A DNA stretch of 64,000 nucleotides, from the NCBI RefSeq assembly GCF_000424265.1, contig NZ_KE384155.1, positions 1 through 64,000 on the forward strand, written 5' to 3'. The notes under the pieces were generated by a model. That model made no database searches. It saw only the letters and a list, made by a program, of their open reading frames with translations, and was not told the DNA's origin. The DNA is from Butyrivibrio sp. WCD3002. Its GTDB lineage: Bacteria; Bacillota; Clostridia; Lachnospirales; Lachnospiraceae. A program made the position numbers and the translations under genes. How positions within the stretch are numbered: the stretch's first letter is position 1; each line of letters opens with the position of its first letter. Shown here one piece after another: positions 1 through 6,589 of the stretch.

Positions 1-154
1 TACATGCTTTTTGACGAAGTCGTTTAATGACCTTGTACAGTGTAGAAGGATGTATGCCATGCATTATGCACCAGTCTTTATCGGACATTCCGCTGCTACG
101 GCATTCCTTCAGGAAGTTGAACCATTCTTCATCACTCATTAGTGGTTTCGGCAT
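1..154 (-). CDS. tnpA: IS66 family accessory protein TnpA (N-terminal part)
   Basis: This minus-strand reading frame runs off the window after 51 codons. It begins MPKPLMSDEEWFNFLKECRS and continues with a helix-turn-helix-like stretch containing SDKDWCIMHGI and STLYKVIKRLR. That matches the small accessory protein encoded first in IS66 elements, which is thought to help transposition or bind the element ends. The start is the ATG at 152-154, preceded by a strong GGAGGAG ribosome site. The downstream tnpB and transposase genes would lie to the left of the window. No truncation is seen inside the part present. Confidence 0.75.
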   Translation of the reverse strand, partial: MPKPLMSDEEWFNFLKECRSSGMSDKDWCIMHGIHPSTLYKVIKRLRQKAC

Positions 155-350
155 TGTCTTTTCTCCTCCATGGCGATAGCGATTCGTTTACTATACTATG
201 TTAGGCGGGATGGAGAGCCGTTTGCTCTACTATAACGAAATAGAATCACAAAGCAACGGTTGCACAAGTCACAGCCAGGTTCATCCTGCCTAAGACTATT
301 TTAGGGCAAAAATATAACCCCGTAACTACGGGGCTACAATGAGCGCTTAC
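1..350 (-). mobile_element. IS66-family insertion sequence, right-hand end (partial)
   Basis: The first 350 bases look like one end of an IS66-type element running off the left edge. It carries the start of the tnpA-like accessory gene on the minus strand, and the sequence just inside the proposed boundary ends in CGCTTAC, the complement of the GTAAGCG that opens IS66-type terminal repeats. A perfect palindrome CCCCGTA-AC-TACGGGG lies at 318-333. Immediately right of 350 the reading becomes FeoB-like, so the boundary is placed at 350 from both signals. The opposite end and any target duplication are outside the window. The family assignment is good; the exact boundary is inference. Confidence 0.7.
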
Positions 351-761
351 GTTGTTGGTACTATCGCAACAGTATTTGCAATCTCTAACCTCATCGATAC
401 AGAGGAGCTTGAGCTTATCGGTGAAGGAAATGCAGTAGCAGCAGTAATGGGAATTACCAAGGTTGCAGCCCTTGCATATCTTATGTTCAATCTTTACACA
501 CCACCTTGCTTCGCGGCTCTTGGAGCTATGAATTCTGAGATGAAGTCAGCTAAGTGGCTGTGGGGTGCTATTGGACTTCAGCTTGCAACAGGTTTCACTG
601 TTGGATTCCTTGTATATCAGATCGGAACTCTCATTACAACAGGCGCTCTGGGAGCAGGCTTTGTATACGGACTTATCGCGATTGCTGTTTTTGCAGCATT
701 TATTGTATACCTGATTCAGAAAAATCAGAAAGAGATGGCTTTGGAGTACAAGCTGGACTGA
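339..761 (+). pseudogene. feoB: feoB 3' fragment (ferrous iron transporter B, C-terminal part)
   Basis: The 140-residue reading matches only the last part of FeoB, the GTPase-linked ferrous iron permease of the cytoplasmic membrane. The signature is the segment LYTPPCFAALGAMNSEM followed by the SAKWLWGAIG helix and two more hydrophobic segments. FeoB is normally about 650-800 residues, so the GTP-binding domain and most membrane helices are absent. FeoB-like sequence starts right at the inferred IS66 boundary (351, VVGTIATVF). The ATG at 339 belongs to the IS end and has no convincing ribosome site. The 3' neighbour is the FeoB-associated Cys-rich peptide, which supports the identity. The fragment cannot transport iron by itself. 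Confidence 0.85.
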
Positions 762-842
762 TCTGTTTCAAATTAGAAAGGGTGTAACTGTTCAGAACAG
801 CCCGACGCACTTGCTGCGGAGGGCGTGAGAAAGTGTTAGTTT

Positions 843-995
843 ATGGCAGATTTTATTGCAATTGTAATTATCGTAATGATTCTTGGACTTGCGATCAGAT
901 ATATTTATAAGGAAAAGAAGAAAGGTGTACACTGCATTGGGTGTCCATCAGCAGGAGCTTGCCACAAGGCTGCCTGTTCATGCAAAAACAAATAA
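843..995 (+). CDS. FeoB-associated Cys-rich membrane protein
   Basis: This 50-residue protein has one N-terminal membrane helix (about residues 3-21), a basic stretch KEKKKG, and a short C-terminal tail with five cysteines (CIGCPSAGACHKAACSCKNK). This architecture is the FeoB-associated Cys-rich membrane peptide that often follows feoB in Clostridia and is presumed to help iron handling at the membrane; its exact role is unknown. It lies 81 bases after the feoB fragment and ends in a clear terminator. Because feoB is cut by the insertion element, this gene may be left without a partner or expressed from the element. The ribosome site is weak. Confidence 0.8.
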   Translation: MADFIAIVIIVMILGLAIRYIYKEKKKGVHCIGCPSAGACHKAACSCKNK

Positions 996-998
996 TGT

Positions 999-1028
999 AA
1001 TAAAGCCCGTCCAAGAGCGGGCTTTATT
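999..1028 (+). terminator. Rho-independent terminator after the feo remnant
   Basis: Arms AATAAAGCCCG (999-1009) and CGGGCTTTATT (1018-1028) pair perfectly around a short loop, directly after the Cys-rich peptide gene. Confidence 0.8.
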
Positions 1029-1039
1029 GTTGGGGATTG

Positions 1040-1055
1040 GTTAGCAACAACTAAC
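1040..1055. promoter_or_regulatory. Palindromic operator GTTAG-N6-CTAAC before the Fur-like gene
   Basis: GTTAGCAACAACTAAC is a 16-bp inverted repeat ending 13 bases before the ATG of the Fur-like gene and touching its GGAG ribosome site. Three relatives occur at 4321, 4586 and 4611 in the same metal locus. The shape (16 bp, AT-rich halves) resembles sites of DtxR/Fur-type metal regulators, so autoregulation is a reasonable inference. Confidence 0.55.
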
Positions 1056-1068
1056 GGAGAACAAGATT

Positions 1069-1302
1069 ATGAGCAACGAACAGATCATCACAGCATTGAA
1101 AAGTAGCGGAATGCGCATAACAAAACAAAGAAGACTGGTAGCAGATGTAATTGTAGAAAATGATGGGGCCTCATGTAAGGATATATGCTGTAATGTCAAA
1201 AAGAAAGATGATTCAATAGGTACTGCCACTGTCTATCGTATGATCAGGGTCCTGGAGGAAATTGGCGTGATAGACAGGATTGACATAGTCAAACTTAAAT
1301 GA
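1069..1302 (+). CDS. Minimal Fur-family regulator (DNA-binding domain only)
   Basis: The 77 residues match the N-terminal winged helix of Fur/PerR/Zur proteins: a SSGMRITKQRRLVADVI opening and the recognition-helix signature GTATVYRMIRVLEEIGVIDR. A usual Fur protein is about 130-150 residues, and the second half carrying the metal sites and dimer interface is absent. Translation stops just after the winged helix and nothing Fur-like continues downstream in any frame, so this is either a natural short form or an old truncation. Two cysteines (CKDICC) in the middle could bind a metal. It lies 16 bases before the HMA gene, so the two are likely co-transcribed, and it has a palindrome in its leader. 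Confidence 0.7.
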   Translation: MSNEQIITALKSSGMRITKQRRLVADVIVENDGASCKDICCNVKKKDDSIGTATVYRMIRVLEEIGVIDRIDIVKLK

Positions 1303-1317
1303 GGTAGATAATAATAT

Positions 1318-1683
1318 ATGACAAATGCGATTGTTATTATAATTTTATTGATAGTGATCATAATGGCCTCAAAAGGCGCAGCAAAGCATTTTATGGGACA
1401 GGGAAGCTGCTGCGGGGGTGGATCATCTACAGTTAAGGAGCCGGACAAGAAGCTTTCAGGTCCTGTAGTTAAGACCATGGTCTTTAAGATTGACGGGATG
1501 CACTGTGAGAACTGCAGTAATCGTGTGAAAAGAGCTATCAACAGAATTGACGGAGTATCAGCTAAGCTGAATTTACGGAAGAAGGAAGCTGTGGTCGAAT
1601 ATGATAGGGAAGTGGATGACGCCACGATTACAAGGGCTATAGAGACTTTGGATTACAAAGTCATATCTGTGATAAAGAAATAA
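1318..1683 (+). CDS. Membrane-anchored heavy-metal-associated (HMA) domain protein
   Basis: The protein has 121 residues. Residues 3-17 form an N-terminal membrane helix, followed by a Cys/Gly-rich patch (GSCCGGGS, about residues 30-37) and a C-terminal HMA fold with the metal-binding loop GMHCENC near residues 61-67. HMA domains carry Cu(I) or other soft metals and pass them to P1B ATPases. The membrane anchor and extra CC pair set this apart from soluble CopZ chaperones. It sits just after the Fur-like gene and faces the P1B ATPase gene across a shared terminator, so delivery to that pump is a sensible inference. The metal is not shown by the sequence. Confidence 0.75.
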   Translation: MTNAIVIIILLIVIIMASKGAAKHFMGQGSCCGGGSSTVKEPDKKLSGPVVKTMVFKIDGMHCENCSNRVKRAINRIDGVSAKLNLRKKEAVVEYDREVDDATITRAIETLDYKVISVIKK

Positions 1684-1690
1684 ATAAAGA

Positions 1691-1727
1691 AAACCTCGTA
1701 GTTGCCAGAACAGCCGCTACGAGGTTT
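1691..1727. terminator. Bidirectional terminator between convergent metal genes
   Basis: AAACCTCGTAG (1691-1701) pairs with CTACGAGGTTT (1717-1727). It is T-rich on both strands and lies between the HMA gene and the end of the ATPase gene. Confidence 0.85.
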
Positions 1728-1734
1728 TTATGTG

Positions 1735-3810
1735 TCAATCATCCAATAGATTTGTCATGCTCTTCATGCTGAGAGCTATGGTAGATGCGTTGTGAAGGAA
1801 TGCGGTTGTCGTTGGTGTGAAGATCCCCAGCATCCCCATGATTATCAGGAATGAATTAAACCCGATAATGGAATTGTAGTTCAGGTTGATCCTTCGCATC
1901 AGCTCTGTGCTGAGACTTCTAAGCGTTAAAAGAGCTCCGAGATCATCGGAGGAGATGGTTATATCTGCAATCTCTCTTGCGATAGAAGCTCCGGTGCTTA
2001 CCGCGATTCCGGCATCGGCTTCGGAGAGAGCAGGTGAGTCATTTATACCATCACCTATCATGATTACTTTTCTGCCGGCTTCATGTTCTTTTCTTATGAA
2101 TTCAGCCTTGTCTTCGGGAAGAACTTCAGAGAAATATCTGGTTACGCCGGTCTTTTTTGCAACTGACCTGGCAGTCCTGTCACTGTCTCCGGTCATCATA
2201 ACTACATTTTCGAAACCAACCTCTTTCAATTTTCTTATTACTGAAGGAGCCTCATCTCTAAGTGGATCTTCGATAAGTATTACTGCAGCGAGCTCTTCAC
2301 CGATAGCCATATACAGGTGCGAATACTCAGGTGGAAGAGAATCGAACCTGTCAGTGAATCCACTTGGAACAATACACTTTTCGTCCTCAAAGATGTAGTG
2401 ATGGCTTCCTATACATACCTTTTTACCGTCAATCGTACTGGAAATGCCATGGGCAACGATATAGGCAGCTCTGGTGTGCTTCTCTTCATGAGTCAGACCT
2501 TTAATCTCTGCAGCCTTTACCACTGCGTTGGCTATGGAGTGAGGATAGTGCTCCTCAAGACACGCAGCAAGGCGAAGCATCTCATCTTCGTCGTTATCAC
2601 CAAAAGTAACAACCTTGGCGACTTTAGGAGTAGCATGAGTCAGAGTCCCTGTTTTGTCGAAGACTATTGTTTTTGCTTCAGCCACAGCCTCCATGAATTT
2701 GCCGCCTTTTACTGATATCTTGTGATCGCCGGCTTCTCTCATTGCTGAGAGTACTGAAATAGGCATGGCGAGCTTTAATGCGCAGCAGAAGTCTACCATA
2801 AGGATTGATGTGGCCTTTGTGGCATTTCTGGTAAATAGCCAGGTGAGGAGTGTGGCACCAAAAGTGTAGGGAACAAGTCTGTCGGCCAGGTGTGCAGCCT
2901 TTGCTTCTGACTCGGATTTGAGCTTTTCGGATTCCTCTATCATGGCTACGATCCTGTCATATCGTCCCTGCCCCTGTGCCTTCTGTACGGTTATGACAAG
3001 TTCACCTTCGTCAATAACAGTACCGGCGTATACAAGAGAGCCTTCTGTTTTGTGGACAGGCTCGGATTCACCGGTCATGGCTGCCTGGTTTACGGAAGCA
3101 TCACCGCTTAGTACTACACCGTCAAGGGGGATCATGGTGCCGGTTCTGACAACTATCCTGTCATTCTCTTTTATGTCAGAGATATTTGAAAGGACCTCCT
3201 GGCCGTCAGAAGAAAGCATCCATACCTTGTCTAAATTCAGGGACATGGCCCTTGCAAGGTCATCGACGGACTTTTTGTGAGTCCAGTCTTCCATCATCTC
3301 ACCCATTTCAAGAAGGAACATTACATTGCTTGCTGTTGCATGATCGCCTCTGAGCAGTGATACCGCAATGCTGGTTGCATCAAGAACAGAAACCTCAAGC
3401 TTTCCGGAGAGTAGGCACTTAAGCCCCTTAATTATGTAAGGGATAGCCTTTAGATATATGATCACCTTTCTTATCTGCAATGGAATGATGAATCTGCGGA
3501 CAAGCTTGCCCGCAATATGGAAGAACATTCTGTCTTCATATTCGATACGGAGTTCCCTGCCTGTATGTTCGGGTACAGTAATCTCTGTTCTCTCACTATA
3601 TTCAGAAAACGCCTGTATCAGTTCATTCCTGCAGGAAGAGTCATAGAAAACTATGGCATTTGAAGTCCGTTCATTTACATCAGCTTTTTTTACAAAAGGA
3701 AGTGAGGAAAGATAATACTGGATCTTATCAGCTTCAAAAGAAGACATATGGCGTACAGCAATGTGTACACGCATACGTCCCCTATTTTCATGCAATATTT
3801 TACAATTCAT
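1735..3810 (-). CDS. P1B-type heavy-metal-translocating ATPase
   Basis: This 691-residue protein has the P-type ATPase hallmarks: phosphorylation motif DKTGTLT near residue 383, TGES loop (MTGESEPV), HP-type dipeptide in EEHYPHS, and the hinge GDGINDSPAL near residue 588. The N-terminal 70 residues resemble an HMA fold but lack CxxC. The intramembrane metal motif is CCALKLAMP near residue 340 rather than the usual CPC or CPH, so it belongs to a less-studied P1B subgroup whose metal cannot be read from sequence (iron, manganese, zinc or copper are all possible). It follows the DUF6110 gene by 31 bases, which indicates an operon. The context is iron (feoB, Fur-like) plus an HMA carrier. Confidence 0.85.
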   Translation of the reverse strand: MNCKILHENRGRMRVHIAVRHMSSFEADKIQYYLSSLPFVKKADVNERTSNAIVFYDSSCRNELIQAFSEYSERTEITVPEHTGRELRIEYEDRMFFHIAGKLVRRFIIPLQIRKVIIYLKAIPYIIKGLKCLLSGKLEVSVLDATSIAVSLLRGDHATASNVMFLLEMGEMMEDWTHKKSVDDLARAMSLNLDKVWMLSSDGQEVLSNISDIKENDRIVVRTGTMIPLDGVVLSGDASVNQAAMTGESEPVHKTEGSLVYAGTVIDEGELVITVQKAQGQGRYDRIVAMIEESEKLKSESEAKAAHLADRLVPYTFGATLLTWLFTRNATKATSILMVDFCCALKLAMPISVLSAMREAGDHKISVKGGKFMEAVAEAKTIVFDKTGTLTHATPKVAKVVTFGDNDEDEMLRLAACLEEHYPHSIANAVVKAAEIKGLTHEEKHTRAAYIVAHGISSTIDGKKVCIGSHHYIFEDEKCIVPSGFTDRFDSLPPEYSHLYMAIGEELAAVILIEDPLRDEAPSVIRKLKEVGFENVVMMTGDSDRTARSVAKKTGVTRYFSEVLPEDKAEFIRKEHEAGRKVIMIGDGINDSPALSEADAGIAVSTGASIAREIADITISSDDLGALLTLRSLSTELMRRINLNYNSIIGFNSFLIIMGMLGIFTPTTTAFLHNASTIALSMKSMTNLLDD

Positions 3811-3841
3811 AGTATGCCTTTCATCTGAGCTTAATTATGTC

Positions 3842-4138
3842 TTATGCATTAGCGGCTTCAGCTTCAGCATTTGCCAGAACAGCCTTTGCATCCTCAATTT
3901 CTTTTGCTCTTTCATCAGCATATCGTTTTTCATTGATTTCCTTTGCATCAGCACTGATATCCTGACAGTTCTCCTTGATGTTAGTGTAGGTCTCAAGGCA
4001 TGTATCCTTGCATCTGTATGCTGCGGCAGTTATATGTGTGTAGCATTTCTTGGCATCCTTGCTGGAGAGGAGCTTAACTCCTGCTGTACCTAGCGCGAAA
4101 CCGCATGCCACTTTTCCTATTGTGCTCCATTTGATCAT
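3842..4138 (-). CDS. DUF6110-like small membrane-associated protein
   Basis: The product has 98 residues: a short hydrophobic segment (GKVACGFALGTAGVKLL), a Cys-containing middle (KKCYTHI, AYRCKDTC, NIKENCQD) and a long charged C-terminal helix rich in Ala, Glu and Lys. This fits the DUF6110 family, small proteins often encoded next to heavy-metal ATPases; the function is unknown. The start at 4138 is chosen because AGGAGG stands just upstream; a longer frame to 4201 has no ribosome site. It is the first gene of a two-gene unit with the ATPase, possibly as a metal-handling accessory in the membrane. Confidence 0.7.
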   Translation of the reverse strand: MIKWSTIGKVACGFALGTAGVKLLSSKDAKKCYTHITAAAYRCKDTCLETYTNIKENCQDISADAKEINEKRYADERAKEIEDAKAVLANAEAEAANA

Positions 4139-4320
4139 AAATAGTCCTCCTAAGTTTGTGATTGCAACACGAATTGCTCCGTTTCTTTGAAACTCTCGCA
4201 TTGTTGCAATAATTATAAAACAGCACAGGGAGTGTAGAGGCAGCTAACGAGTGAGAATTTTTATCAATAAGGCAATGGAATGTGTATGCATAAAAACGGC
4301 AATTGTGCCTTTATTTTAGG

Positions 4321-4336
4321 GTTAGCAAGTGCTAAC
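4321..4336. promoter_or_regulatory. Perfect GTTAGCA-AG-TGCTAAC palindrome in a divergent promoter region
   Basis: The two 7-bp arms are exact complements around a 2-bp centre. The site lies between the DUF6110-ATPase operon (minus strand) and the 26-residue peptide gene (plus strand) and could control both. It is a close relative of the sites at 1040, 4586 and 4611. Confidence 0.6.
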
Positions 4337-4404
4337 ATATTAGTGTATGGGTATTAGTCATTGATTGGTGTTGATAAAATGTCTCAAAAATAAAGGAGGT
4401 CTTT

Positions 4405-4485
4405 ATGAAATATCATAAGTTTTTTGCATGGGCGGCAGTAATATGCATGATATTAGCAATTATTACCGGGTACAAAAAGGAATAA
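4405..4485 (+). CDS. 26-residue membrane peptide
   Basis: A very strong ribosome site (AAAGGAGG, 6 bases before the ATG) opens a 26-codon frame, MKYHKFFAWAAVICMILAII plus TGYKKE. It is one hydrophobic helix flanked by a basic N-terminus and the polar tail TGYKKE. A terminator follows within 60 bases, so it is its own short transcript. Peptides of this pattern (H-K-x-W/F-A, one helix, TGY-K end) occur beside metal ATPases in gut Firmicutes; I recall a small DUF6219-like group but cannot confirm it. It stands opposite the ATPase operon with a palindromic operator between, so a role in metal stress or as a pump partner is inference. Confidence 0.6.
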   Translation: MKYHKFFAWAAVICMILAIITGYKKE

Positions 4486-4518
4486 TCTATGACCTACCAT
4501 GAATTCGGAAAAGAAAAA

Positions 4519-4543
4519 ACGGTGCGTTGGCATGACGCACCGT
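4519..4543 (+). terminator. Terminator after the small peptide gene
   Basis: ACGGTGCGT (4519-4527) pairs with ACGCACCGT (4535-4543), followed by TTATT. Confidence 0.75.
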
Positions 4544-4585
4544 TTATTAGGTAGGAGAATTCTTATGACTATGTATGTCATTTAT

Positions 4586-4626
4586 GTTAGCATTAACTAA
4601 CGTAAATAATATTAGCACATGCTAAC
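4586..4626. promoter_or_regulatory. Two tandem GTTAG-type palindromes
   Basis: GTTAGCATTAACTAAC (4586-4601) and ATTAGCACATGCTAAC (4611-4626) lie 25 bp apart start to start. They fall in the 369-base stretch 4486-4854 between the small peptide and the DUF2798 gene, which otherwise holds one terminator (4519-4543) and one promoter (4711-4739). The tandem arrangement suggests cooperative binding of the same regulator as at 1040 and 4321. Confidence 0.55.
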
Positions 4627-4710
4627 AAAAAGTCAAGTCAAAAATACCAGAGTTTATGAATGCTATTTCCATGGGGGAATAATGAAGTAGTCAGAAGGAA
4701 TAAAAAAGAC

Positions 4711-4739
4711 TTACACGAAAACAAAATATCTGCTATAAT
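4711..4739 (+). promoter_or_regulatory. Sigma-70-type promoter for the DUF2798 gene
   Basis: -35 TTACAC (4711-4716), 17-bp spacer, -10 TATAAT (4734-4739). The transcript would carry a leader of about 110 bases before the ATG at 4855, in which no known RNA element is recognised. Confidence 0.7.
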
Positions 4740-4854
4740 CTGCATTTGCCGATAAAAAATGAAGATTTCGAGGTATTATTGGAAACGCACATCCTGGCCG
4801 GGTGATAACGAACAACACGGAGGTCTTCCCTATTTAAGAAAGAGAGGAACCCCT

Positions 4855-5328
4855 ATGTTACCACAGAGCAAATTACAGGATGTGTTTTTTACTGCTTTTA
4901 TGGCATTTGTCATGGTTTATGTCATGATATGCTACAACATTTCACTGAATGTTGGCGGAATGCAGAACTTTATCTTCCTTGCAGCATTCAAGGAAATGCT
5001 TATCATGTGGCCGATAGCCATGGCGCTTGAGCTTTTATTTGTAGGAAAACTGGCTCAGAAGCTGGCTTTCAGATTCGTCACTCCGGGAAAAGACCCTATG
5101 ATAATGATCATACTTGCCATCTCATCAATGTCTGTGTGTCTCATGTGCCCGCTTATGAGCATGGCAGCGACAATCCTTTTTAAGGATGCAGGCAGTGAAT
5201 TCGTGGCTGTATGGCTTCAGACGACAGCGTTGAACTTTCCTATGGCTCTTTTCTGGCAGATCTTCTTCGCAGGACCGCTGGTAAGAAATGTCTTTGGATT
5301 TATTATGAAAAGAATAAAACAGAAATAA
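4855..5328 (+). CDS. DUF2798 family membrane protein
   Basis: This 157-residue protein has four hydrophobic segments (about residues 8-28, 42-62, 82-105 and 122-142). The pattern of two DUF2798-like repeats, including FxAFMAFVMVYVMICYN and the later FPMALFWQIFFAGPLVR, identifies the family. Function is unknown; members are small integral membrane proteins. The start at 4855 follows GAAAGAGG. An in-frame ATG at 4759 would add 32 residues with no ribosome site and unlike the family. It stands alone with its own promoter and terminator, next to the metal locus. Confidence 0.75.
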   Translation: MLPQSKLQDVFFTAFMAFVMVYVMICYNISLNVGGMQNFIFLAAFKEMLIMWPIAMALELLFVGKLAQKLAFRFVTPGKDPMIMIILAISSMSVCLMCPLMSMAATILFKDAGSEFVAVWLQTTALNFPMALFWQIFFAGPLVRNVFGFIMKRIKQK

Positions 5329-5340
5329 GAATTGGTGAAA

Positions 5341-5378
5341 AACAGACCAAAATCCGTGTACGGAGCTGGTCTGTTTTT
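5341..5378 (+). terminator. Terminator after the DUF2798 gene
   Basis: AACAGACCA (5341-5349) pairs with TGGTCTGTT (5367-5375), followed by a T-run. Confidence 0.85.
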
Positions 5379-5397
5379 TATTTTACGTTAATATATG

Positions 5398-5424
5398 TGC
5401 CAAAGAGAACCGTCCCCAATGGCA
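5398..5424. repeat. REP-like 27-bp palindromic element, copy 1 (variant)
   Basis: The unit has TGCCA/TGGCA ends and the core GAACCGTCCCC. This copy has AA in place of GG before TGGCA. It abuts a gene remnant. Other copies lie at 24772, 33974, 34014, 45886, 45918, 46885 and 46935. Confidence 0.7.
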
Positions 5425-5425
5425 T

Positions 5426-5539
5426 GCAGCTCCGGAAAAAGAGTTCTTTCTCTATGAAGGATGTGCCCATAGCCCCATTTATGAGGATAGAGAAAAAACG
5501 AGAGAGATTCTAAGAAAATGGACCAAGAAAGGACATAAA
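5426..5539 (+). pseudogene. C-terminal remnant of an alpha/beta hydrolase
   Basis: Starting right behind the repeat, the frame reads APEKEFFLYEGCAHSPIYED and then REKTREILRKW. This resembles the last 30 residues of proline-iminopeptidase-like alpha/beta hydrolases, where the catalytic His sits in a GxxHxP context (here CAHSP). There is no start codon or upstream domain. The frame runs without a stop into the following acetyltransferase gene. I take it as a fragment left by a deletion ending at the repeat. The identification rests on a short match. Confidence 0.45.
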
Positions 5540-6052
5540 ATGATGAGAATTGAAACAGAAAGATTATTTTTAAGGGAAATGAATATGGACGATTATGATG
5601 CATTGTATGCTGTCCTGGCGGATCGGGATATTATGCAGCATTATCCGTATACTTTTGATGAGATGCGTGTCAGAGACTGGATCGAGCGCAATATGAAGCG
5701 CTACGAAGAAAATGGTTTTGGCCTTTGGGCGGTGTGCATTAAAGAAAGCGGAGAGATGATCGGCGACTGCGGGCTGACGCTTCAGAATATTGATGGAGAG
5801 ATGCTTCCTGAAATCGGTTATCACATCCGGAAGGACTGCCAGCGTAAAGGATATGCAAAAGAAGCAGCAAGTGCAGCCCTTAAGTGGGCTTTCGAGAACA
5901 CTGATTATCCGTCCTTCTATTCTTACTGTAAATATACTAACGAACCCTCATACAAAACAGCAGAAGCTATTGGGATGCATTTTGAAAAAGAATATCCTGA
6001 TGAGGCCAATAAGATTACACATGTTTCGGTGATTCATAGAGCGGAAAAATAG
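5540..6052 (+). CDS. GNAT family N-acetyltransferase (RimJ/RimL type)
   Basis: This 170-residue protein opens with the RIETERLFLREMNMDDYDAL typical of RimJ/RimL-like acetyltransferases. The acetyl-CoA loop is KDCQRKGYAKEAASAAL (motif A, about residues 98-114), followed by NEPSYKTAEAIGMHFEKEY. Such enzymes acetylate ribosomal-protein N-termini or small molecules; the substrate here is unknown. ATG codons at 5540 and 5543 both suit the GAAAGGA ribosome site. It is followed after 26 bases by a second GNAT gene, probably in one transcript. Confidence 0.85.
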   Translation: MMRIETERLFLREMNMDDYDALYAVLADRDIMQHYPYTFDEMRVRDWIERNMKRYEENGFGLWAVCIKESGEMIGDCGLTLQNIDGEMLPEIGYHIRKDCQRKGYAKEAASAALKWAFENTDYPSFYSYCKYTNEPSYKTAEAIGMHFEKEYPDEANKITHVSVIHRAEK

Positions 6053-6078
6053 ACCGTAATTCATATGGAGGGAGATTA

Positions 6079-6516
6079 ATGGAATTTAGAAGACTCACAG
6101 AGCAGGATCTGCCATCGCTGCTCGAATTATATAAGCAGCTTCAACCCGATGACGACTTTTCATCCATAGAAAATAGCAAAAGTGTGTGGAAAGAAATCGA
6201 GAACAATCCGGACATTCGCTATTTTGGTGCGATAGATGATGGTAAGGTGGTATCTACCTGTTATGCAGTGTTTATACCGAATCTTACGAGAAACAATAGG
6301 GGCGTCTGCTTTATTGAAAACGTGGTAACGGATAAAGATTATAGAAATCAGGGACTTGCTTCTAAAGTAATTGATATGGCCGTGTCATATGCCAAAGAGA
6401 AGAATTGTTATAAGGCTATTCTTCAAAGCGGAATCTCCCGATCAGATGCACATCGTTTTTACGAAAACAAAGGATTTGATGGAAGTTCAAAAAAGGCATT
6501 TGATATGCGGCTCTGA
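6079..6516 (+). CDS. GNAT family N-acetyltransferase
   Basis: This 145-residue protein is a single GNAT domain. The N-terminal EFRRLTEQDLPSLLELYKQL forms the first helix pair, IENVVTDKDYRNQGLASKVI is motif A with the acetyl-CoA loop RNQGLA, and SDAHRFYENKGFD is motif B. The substrate is unknown. The ATG at 6079 has a GGAGGGAG ribosome site. It shares no close similarity with the preceding GNAT protein beyond the fold, so tandem duplication is unlikely. Confidence 0.85.
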   Translation: MEFRRLTEQDLPSLLELYKQLQPDDDFSSIENSKSVWKEIENNPDIRYFGAIDDGKVVSTCYAVFIPNLTRNNRGVCFIENVVTDKDYRNQGLASKVIDMAVSYAKEKNCYKAILQSGISRSDAHRFYENKGFDGSSKKAFDMRL

Positions 6517-6589
6517 TAATCATCCCATGAAGGCACCTGACGGGGTATCCTATGTTTTTGCAACAAGATAAAAGGAGGTATGATATGCT

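Noticed and set aside
1886..3280. Plus-strand frames opposite the P1B ATPase
   Set aside because: Low-complexity Ser/Ile-rich translations without ribosome sites, mirror images of the strongly coding minus strand.
4759..4854. N-terminal extension of the DUF2798 protein
   Set aside because: It lies only 20 bases after the -10 element and lacks a ribosome site; ATG 4855 fits.
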